The notes below the pieces were generated by a model that ran no database searches, had not been told where the DNA came from, and saw only the letters and a program-made list of their open reading frames with translations. A stretch of DNA of 10,034 nucleotides from an uncultured Mailhella sp. (GTDB taxonomy: Bacteria; Desulfobacterota; Desulfovibrionia; Desulfovibrionales; Desulfovibrionaceae): contig NZ_CAJJIC010000089.1 of NCBI RefSeq assembly GCF_905187505.1, positions 1-10,034 of the forward strand, written 5' to 3'. This document shows, one piece after another, positions 5,936 to 10,034 of the stretch. Made by a program: the position numbers and the translations under genes. Numbering within the stretch: position 1 is the first letter of the stretch; each line of letters begins with the position of its first letter.

Positions 5936-6607
5936 ATGAACATTCTGATTTTTGGCCCCAACGGCAGCGGCAAGGGCACGCAGGGCGCCCTTCTCATGGA
6001 AAAATACGGCATTCAGCACATCGAATCCGGGGCCGTTTTCCGTCAGCACATCGGCAACGGCACGGAACTGGGCAAGAAGGCCAAGGCCTACATCGACAAG
6101 GGCGAGCTCGTGCCGGACGAAATCACCATTCCCATGGTGCTGGACATCCTCAAGAGTCAGGGCAACAAGGGCTGGCTGCTGGACGGCTTTCCCCGCAACA
6201 TGGAGCAGGCCCGCAAGCTCGACGAAGCCCTCAAGGCCGAAGGCATGAAGCTCGACTACGTGGTGGAAATCCTTCTTCCCCGCAAGGTCGCCCGTGAGCG
6301 CATCATGGGCCGCCGCCTCTGCGTGAACAACAACAACCATCCCAACAACATCTTCATCGACGCCATCAAGCCCAACGGCGACGTGTGCCGCGTGTGCGGC
6401 GGCGCGCTGAAGACCCGTGCCGACGATCAGGACGAGGCCGCCATCAACAAGCGTCACGACATCTACTATGACGAAAAGAACGGCACCCTCGCCGCGGCCC
6501 ACTACTTCAAGGATCTGGCCGCCAAGGGCGACACCACCTACATCACCCTCGACGGCAGCGGCACCATCGAAGCCATCCGCGAGGAACTGCTTTCCAAGCT
6601 GAAGTAG
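5936..6607 (+). CDS. adk: adenylate kinase with a metal-binding lid
   Basis: Converts ATP + AMP to 2 ADP in the cytoplasm, maintaining adenylate balance. The 223-residue length is that of a long-lid enzyme. The P-loop is GPNGSGKGTQ (7-16), an N variant of the usual GxPGSGKGT. The AMP-binding region contains SGAVFR (31-36) and LLDGFPRN (81-88). The lid (~126-180) begins GRRLC and carries C129, H135, C151 and C154, a Cys-X5-His-X15-Cys-X2-Cys set like the metal site reported for Desulfovibrio gigas adenylate kinase, which holds zinc, cobalt or iron. DDQDEAAINKRHDIYY is the conserved post-lid segment. ATG 5936 has AGAGGA five bases upstream. It is probably transcribed together with the preceding fusion gene, since no terminator intervenes, and it is followed by two hairpin terminators. 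Confidence 0.96.
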   Translation: MNILIFGPNGSGKGTQGALLMEKYGIQHIESGAVFRQHIGNGTELGKKAKAYIDKGELVPDEITIPMVLDILKSQGNKGWLLDGFPRNMEQARKLDEALKAEGMKLDYVVEILLPRKVARERIMGRRLCVNNNNHPNNIFIDAIKPNGDVCRVCGGALKTRADDQDEAAINKRHDIYYDEKNGTLAAAHYFKDLAAKGDTTYITLDGSGTIEAIREELLSKLK

Positions 6608-6621
6608 AGCTTCGGCTTTTT
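6596..6621 (+). terminator. first terminator-like hairpin of adk, spanning the stop codon
   Basis: AAGCTGAAG (6596-6604) pairs with CTTCGGCTT (6610-6618) with one G-U wobble. The loop, TAGAG, contains the stop codon, and TTT follows. It is weaker than the next hairpin, because two T residues of the tract are used in the stem. Confidence 0.5.
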
Positions 6622-6637
6622 GCAGGCATCTTGCAGG

Positions 6638-6667
6638 GCCGGAAGGAGCGATCCTTCCGGCTCTTTT
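6638..6667 (+). terminator. main intrinsic terminator of adk
   Basis: GCCGGAAGGA (6638-6647) and TCCTTCCGGC (6652-6661) form a perfect 10-bp stem with a GCGA (GNRA) loop, followed by TCTTTT. Confidence 0.85.
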
Positions 6668-6681
6668 CGTGTGCGGGCATG

Positions 6682-6717
6682 AAAAAAGGGCCTCTTCCGC
6701 AAGCTCGGAAGGGGCCC
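6682..6717 (-). terminator. intrinsic terminator of cstA
   Basis: Read on the minus strand, GGGCCCCTTCCG (6717-6706) pairs with CGGAAGAGGCCC (6699-6688) with one mismatch, and is followed by six T residues (6687-6682). It lies 24 bases past the cstA stop, facing the adk terminators. Confidence 0.85.
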
Positions 6718-6740
6718 TTCTGATCAGATGAACGTCGCCG

Positions 6741-8213
6741 CTACTTCACGCAGGCGGCGGGCTTCGGGGCGCTCAGGCTGCCGGTTCTCGTAAAATGCAG
6801 GAACAGCGCGAGGCAGCAGAGGGAAACCACGATGCCGATGATGGTGGACGCTTCCATGGACAGGCTGAAGCCGATGGGAGCGTAGCAGATGTAGGCCGTG
6901 CACACCGTGGTCATGAACACCGCGGGAATGCTGGTGATCCAGTGCAGACGGCCGTGTCTGGCCAGCCACACGGAGAAGGCCCACAGGCTCACGCAGGACA
7001 TGGTCTGGTTGGCCCAGCCGAAGTATCTCCAGATGATGGGGAAATCGAGCAGGGTAAGGGCCACGCCGCCGCAGAACAGCGGAATGGCGGTAAGAATGCG
7101 CTTCGTGACGCTCTTCTGGTCGATGTGGAAGCGGTCGGCCAGCATGCCGCGTGCGGCACGGAAGGCCGTGTCGCCGGTGCTGATGGGCAGAAGCACCACG
7201 CCGAGAATGGCGAGAAGTCCGCCCACGGGGCCGAGCAGGGTGATGGCGATCTGCTGCACCACAACGGTAGGCGCACCCTTGGGACCCATGGCCGCGGAAA
7301 GGGTGGCGGCGTCGGGATAGAAGGAGAGCGCGAGGGTGGCCCAGATGAGACCGAGCACGCCTTCGGTGATCATGGCGCCGTAGAAGACGCGGCGGCCCTG
7401 CTTTTCATTGGTCATGCAGCGGGCGCGCAGCGGGGACTGCGTGGCATGGAAGCCGGAAATGGCGCCGCAGGCGATGGTGATGAACAGGATGGGCCACACC
7501 GGCGTGCCGGAAGGATGCACGTTGGTGAAGAAGTCCGTGTTGGGCAGTATGGTGTATCCCTTGACGAACAGCGCCACGATGAGTCCCAGGGCCATGAAGA
7601 TGAGCATGACGCCCACGATGGGATAGAAGCGGCTGACGATGCGGTCAAAGGGAATGATGGTGGCCACGAAGTAGTAGGCGAAGATGAGCACGCTCCACGC
7701 CAGCGTGGGGGCCGACGGGAACAGATTGGTGAGAAAATGCGGGAACAGGTTGGCCAGCAGGGCGGCCGGAGCCAGCACGAAGGTGGCTCCCACCATGACC
7801 ATGAAGATGACGGTGAAGCATTCCATGAAAATTCGTACGCCCGAGCCAAGGTTGCGGCCGATGATCTCGGGGTAGCTGATGCCGTCTTCCCGTATGGAAA
7901 TCATGCCGGCGATGTAGTCGTGCACCGCGCCGGCGAAAATGGAGCCGAAGACCACCCACAGCAGGGCCACGGGGCCGTACAGCGCGCCGAGAATGGTGCC
8001 GATGACGGGACCGAGGCCGGCGATGTTGATCATCTGGCTCATGTAGAGCTTCCAGAGGGGCATGGGTTCGAAGTCCACGCCGTCCCTCTTGGTCATGACG
8101 GGAGTTTTCCGGGACGCATCGGCCCCGAACACGCGTTCCACAAAGGCGCCGTACACCGCGTAACCTGCAATGAGCAGCGCACAGCAGCCGAAGAAATAAA
8201 GGGTGCCAAACAT
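6741..8213 (-). CDS. cstA: CstA-family transporter (short form)
   Basis: Integral membrane transporter of the carbon-starvation CstA family. The E. coli members CstA and BtsT take up pyruvate and are linked to peptide use; the substrate here is inferred. At 490 residues it belongs to the short forms (E. coli CstA is ~701). Family blocks are clear: SQMINIAGLGPVIGTILGA (59-77), GSIFAGAVHDYIAGMISIRE (90-109), SGFHATQSPLRARC (253-266) and PISTGDTAFRAARG (343-356). Around 11-13 hydrophobic helices are spread through the chain, ending in a CstA_5TM-like part and a polar tail. ATG 8213 begins a hydrophobic first helix (YFFGCCALLIAGYAVYG), as expected. Next to the ATG there is only a weak GGAA; a strong GGAGG lies upstream of a small hairpin. 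Transcribed alone, converging on adk, with its own terminator. Confidence 0.92.
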   Translation of the reverse strand: MFGTLYFFGCCALLIAGYAVYGAFVERVFGADASRKTPVMTKRDGVDFEPMPLWKLYMSQMINIAGLGPVIGTILGALYGPVALLWVVFGSIFAGAVHDYIAGMISIREDGISYPEIIGRNLGSGVRIFMECFTVIFMVMVGATFVLAPAALLANLFPHFLTNLFPSAPTLAWSVLIFAYYFVATIIPFDRIVSRFYPIVGVMLIFMALGLIVALFVKGYTILPNTDFFTNVHPSGTPVWPILFITIACGAISGFHATQSPLRARCMTNEKQGRRVFYGAMITEGVLGLIWATLALSFYPDAATLSAAMGPKGAPTVVVQQIAITLLGPVGGLLAILGVVLLPISTGDTAFRAARGMLADRFHIDQKSVTKRILTAIPLFCGGVALTLLDFPIIWRYFGWANQTMSCVSLWAFSVWLARHGRLHWITSIPAVFMTTVCTAYICYAPIGFSLSMEASTIIGIVVSLCCLALFLHFTRTGSLSAPKPAACVK

Positions 8214-8240
8214 AACAGTTCCGGCTTTCGCCGGTCCTCC
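8214..8240 (-). promoter_or_regulatory. cstA ribosome-binding region with an intervening GNRA hairpin
   Basis: Reading toward the gene: GGAGG (8240-8236), one A, the hairpin CCGGC-GAAA-GCCGG (8234-8221), then AACTGTT and the ATG. The strong Shine-Dalgarno sequence is too far from the start in linear distance (22 bases). If the 14-base hairpin folds, the effective spacing becomes 8 bases, which is normal. The GAAA tetraloop makes such a short stem unusually stable. Confidence 0.55.
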
Positions 8241-8773
8241 AGTGCCCTCTCCGAAGGGCTGGTTTGTCCGCGACGCTCTGCGGCCGCGGAAAAAACAATA
8301 TCGTTCCGTCCGGGGAAAAGACGGAGCAGGGATGACCTGAAGGCGAATGCGGGCGGACGTTTTCCGCCGCGGAATCCCGACAGGCGTACCCGGCCTCTGC
8401 CGTGCCGTGCAGGGAGAACCGCAATTCCCTGCAACGGAGGAGGTTTTGAACCTTGCTCCTGCGGAGCAGGATTGTCAACCTGCTAAATTTGATACTTTTT
8501 TGTTTTATTTTTTGCGCTTTTTTGAACATTGTGCCGAACAGGATCGTCATGCGCGAAGCGGGACGGTCCGCAGGTCCGAAAAACGGGAGACATTTTGCCT
8601 TGTTCCGGCTTGCGGCATGAAAAATGGATTGACAGAAGGCTGCGCCGATGAAATTCTTTTGGTGAGCCCCTTGTGCTTCAAGGGTGCGGTACGGTTCCGG
8701 CCTTCGTCGGCCCGGCCTTCCGGCGCGCGACGCCGGCCACGGACTGAAACAGCACTGGTTCAAGGAGATTGTC
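8241..8773. other. divergent intergenic region between cstA and the DsrE-family gene
   Basis: Over 530 bases without a supported gene. The cstA-proximal part holds dyads: TCCGTC/GACGGA (8305-8325), GGCGGA/TCCGCC (8352-8368), TGCAGGGA-N10-TCCCTGCA (8408-8433) and CTTGCTCC-tgc-GGAGCAGG (8452-8470, one wobble). An AT-rich island (about 8481-8528, with long T runs) follows, then a perfect TTGACA on each strand: plus at 8629-8634, minus at 8478-8473. Near the DsrE-family gene two more hairpins occur, CCCTTG/CAAGGG (8668-8684) and CCGGCG/CGCCGG (8720-8736), then AAGGAG (8762-8767). The region probably carries both promoters, but I could not fix the cstA one. The short open frames here lack ribosome-binding sites. 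Confidence 0.6.
8629..8657 (+). promoter_or_regulatory. possible promoter of the DsrE-family gene
   Basis: A perfect -35 box, TTGACA (8629-8634), is followed after 17 bases by AATTCT (8652-8657), which matches only 3 of 6 -10 positions. Initiation near 8664 would give a leader of about 110 bases that begins almost directly with the 8668-8684 hairpin. The weak -10 suggests either an activator or a false match. Confidence 0.3.
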
Positions 8774-9187
8774 ATGAAGTTTGATCTGGTCATTCATGTG
8801 AACACCAACGATCCCAACGTATTCAAGCTGGCGTTCAGCCAGGCCGCCAACTACAAGAAGGAAGCGCTGCTCAAGCGCCATAAGATTTCCCCTCAGGACA
8901 TTGCCGCCAAGGCCGGATTCATGGCACTGGAGGAGCCGGAAACCTTCAAGCTCGTCATGGTCGTCAACGGTCCCGCCGTGCAGCAGCTCGTGAAGGAGAA
9001 CACCGAACTTCTGGGCAAGGCGCAGAACGCCGTGGCCAACGGCCTCAAGATTCACGTGGGGCAGTGCGCCATGAATTCCTACCATGTGGAAAAGGACATG
9101 CTCTGGTCGTTCGTGGAAGTGGTGCCTTCCGCCACGCTTGACCTCGTTCAGCTGCAGAATTCCGGCTTTGCCTACATGAAGGTGTAG
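8774..9187 (+). CDS. DsrE-family protein, stand-alone
   Basis: A 137-residue small cytoplasmic protein of the DsrE/DsrF-like fold, whose best-known members relay sulfur through a conserved cysteine in DsrEFH and TusBCD. Typical features are the N-terminal strand FDLVIHVNTNDP, the FKLVMVVNGPAVQQLVKEN segment (58-76), GLKIHVGQCAMNSY (90-103) and the ending VVPSATLDLVQLQNSGFAYMKV. The only cysteine, C98, sits where family members often carry the sulfur-accepting or a related cysteine. ATG 8774 has a strong AAGGAG seven bases upstream; the in-frame extension to 8684 would translate the leader hairpins and was rejected. It is monocistronic: a terminator follows and no dsrF, dsrH, tusA or dsrAB gene is nearby. 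A sulfur-handling role is an inference; sulfur-transfer activity is not proven for stand-alone paralogs. Confidence 0.85.
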   Translation: MKFDLVIHVNTNDPNVFKLAFSQAANYKKEALLKRHKISPQDIAAKAGFMALEEPETFKLVMVVNGPAVQQLVKENTELLGKAQNAVANGLKIHVGQCAMNSYHVEKDMLWSFVEVVPSATLDLVQLQNSGFAYMKV

Positions 9188-9211
9188 TTCCGGGAGAACG
9201 TGAACGGTACG

Positions 9212-9242
9212 GGCGGAGGAGCGCGGCTCTTCCGCCTTTTTT
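9212..9242 (+). terminator. intrinsic terminator of the DsrE-family gene
   Basis: GGCGGAGGAGC (9212-9222) pairs with GCTCTTCCGCC (9226-9236) with one G-U wobble and a GCG loop, followed by six T residues (9237-9242). It lies 24 bases past the stop codon. Confidence 0.9.
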
Positions 9243-9483
9243 CGTGCCCTTTCCGGGGCGCTCCCCGAAAGGGGGCGTTCTCGGGATCACGACGGGGCGG
9301 CGGGAACGCGGAGGGAGAGCCGTCCCGGAGGGTGACGCCAGGCCGGATGCTTGAGAGAAGGACGGCGTTTCTGTTTTTGCAGGAGAGAAGGACATTGCCT
9401 TCTTGCTCGGGCGAACGCAGGGGGCGCGCTGTTTGTCGGCTGCGCAGCGCTTCCGGCCTTCGGCAGGACGGCCCGAAGAACGC
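9243..9483. other. intergenic space between two converging terminators
   Basis: Right after the T tract there is a second strong hairpin, CCCTTTC-c-GGGG / CCCC-GAAAGGG (9247-9273, loop CGCT, one bulged C). It has no T tract. The remaining ~210 bases show no promoter, no RNA gene I can recognise and no open frame with a ribosome-binding site. It looks like spacer between convergent units. Confidence 0.6.
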
Positions 9484-9516
9484 AAAAAGGGCGTCGCTTC
9501 CGAAGAAGCGACGCCC
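9484..9516 (-). terminator. intrinsic terminator of metG
   Basis: On the minus strand GGGCGTCGCTTC (9516-9505) and GAAGCGACGCCC (9500-9489) form a perfect 12-bp stem closed by a TTCG loop, i.e. the very stable C(UUCG)G tetraloop. Five T residues follow (9488-9484). It begins 22 bases past the metG stop. Confidence 0.92.
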
Positions 9517-9538
9517 GCATGGTCATGACGGTTCAGGC

Positions 9539-10034
9539 TCAGGCGATGGAGGAGCCGCTCGGCGCGTCGGCCGTGAGCAGGGAGAGGCCGCCGTCGAATT
9601 CTGCGGTGAGGATCATGCCCTGCGATTCAAGGCCGCGCAGCTTGCGGGGCGGCAGGTTGGCCACCACGACGACCTTTTTGCCCACAAGATCCTCGGGCTT
9701 GAAGTGGGCGGCGATGCCGGAGACGATCTGGCGCGGCTTTTCCTCGCCGAGGTCCACGTCGAAGCGCAGCAGCTTGTCGGCGTTGGGATGCTGTTCCGCC
9801 GCGAGAATGGTGCCCACGCGCAGATCGAGCTTCTGGAAGTCGGTGAACTCGATGGGAGCCTTGGGGCCGGTTTCCGCGGGGGCGGGCTTGGGTGCGGGCG
9901 CCTTCTTTTCCTTCTTCGGCTTGGCGGGCGCTTCTTCCTTTTCCATTTCCAGGCGGGGGAAGAGGTTGGAGGCGGAGGCGATTTCAAGGCCGGTGCGCAG
10001 GTGCATTCTGTAGTGCAGCACGTCGTTCAGCGCG
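9539..10034 (-). CDS. metG: methionyl-tRNA synthetase, C-terminal part (partial)
   Basis: The last 164 residues of MetRS, which charges tRNA(Met) for initiation and elongation; the catalytic core lies beyond the right edge. The first ~30 visible residues (ALNDVLHYRM ... NLFPRLE) are the end of the anticodon-binding helical domain, with the FPRLE motif that usually closes it. Then comes a ~32-residue linker rich in lysine, alanine, proline and glutamate. The last ~104 residues are the EMAPII/Trbp111-type OB-fold that binds tRNA and dimerises MetRS: FQKLDLRVGTILAAEQHPNA, then DKLLRFDVDLGEE, RQIVSGIA, VVVVANLPPRKLRG and ESQGMILTA are all diagnostic. The stop is TGA at 9541-9539, followed by a perfect terminator. 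The linked OB-fold argues for MetRS rather than a stand-alone CsaA/Trbp111 protein. Confidence 0.92.
   Translation of the reverse strand, partial: ALNDVLHYRMHLRTGLEIASASNLFPRLEMEKEEAPAKPKKEKKAPAPKPAPAETGPKAPIEFTDFQKLDLRVGTILAAEQHPNADKLLRFDVDLGEEKPRQIVSGIAAHFKPEDLVGKKVVVVANLPPRKLRGLESQGMILTAEFDGGLSLLTADAPSGSSIA

Noticed and set aside
5763..5936. A 57-codon open frame whose TGA overlaps the adk ATG (TGATG), as a possible leader peptide
   Set aside because: No ribosome-binding site before ATG 5763 or the inner ATG 5853, and the sequence is spacer-like. The TGATG overlap is most likely chance, though ribosome profiling could revive it.
6795..8486. A 563-residue open frame on the plus strand
   Set aside because: Antisense shadow of cstA. 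The translation is dominated by Gly, His, Asp and Glu with no hydrophobic core, while the minus strand encodes a clear transporter.
8660..8680. TTGGTGAG-N4-TTGTGC as a sigma54 promoter
   Set aside because: The invariant GC of the -12 element is replaced by GT at the required spacing from the -24 GG, so the core match fails.
8617..8784. A small open frame of about 55 codons (MKNGLTEG...) overlapping the DsrE-family start
   Set aside because: It has no ribosome-binding site, its second half is arginine/proline-rich spacer translation, and it runs into the DsrE gene in another frame.

Overview
The window is GC-rich bacterial chromosome with short intergenic spaces. It most resembles a Desulfovibrionaceae-type sulfate- or sulfite-reducing bacterium (Desulfovibrio/Bilophila/Mailhella-like). 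The best clue is the adenylate kinase, whose lid carries the Cys-X5-His-X15-Cys-X2-Cys metal site known from Desulfovibrio. A short CstA, a stand-alone DsrE-family protein and a CoA-binding/CxxCxxCC fusion fit this placement. The assignment is an inference from family features, not from a database search.

Layout. (1) Positions 1-206 hold the 3' end of an unrecognised + strand gene. (2) 293-1432 (+) is a WYL-domain transcriptional regulator. (3) On the minus strand, yccF (1880-2341) and a YdjM/DUF457-type membrane protein (1413-1883) form a two-gene operon with an ATGA stop/start overlap; its distal end overlaps the WYL gene tail to tail. (4) asnS and trmH (2670-4645, +) are coupled by a TGATG junction and end in a clear intrinsic terminator. 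(5) A good sigma70-like promoter at 4767-4795 drives a CoA-binding/YkgJ-type fusion protein (4835-5719). A 216-base structured spacer with no terminator separates it from adk (5936-6607). (6) adk and the converging cstA (6741-8213, -) are separated by terminators on both strands. (7) A 560-base divergent region, with an AT-rich island and several dyads, separates cstA from a DsrE-family gene (8774-9187, +). (8) The 3' end of metG (9539-10034, -) closes the window behind a perfect 12-bp terminator hairpin.

Functionally this is a housekeeping neighbourhood: translation (asnS, trmH, metG), nucleotide metabolism (adk) and carbon-compound uptake (cstA), plus small accessory genes of less certain role. 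I found no mobile element, CRISPR array, tRNA, rRNA, toxin-antitoxin or defence system, and no convincing undescribed multi-gene system. The items most worth a second look are regulatory or architectural: the Shine-Dalgarno/hairpin/start arrangement before cstA, the structured spacer before adk, the cstA/dsrE divergent region, and the CoA-binding/cysteine-cluster fusion.
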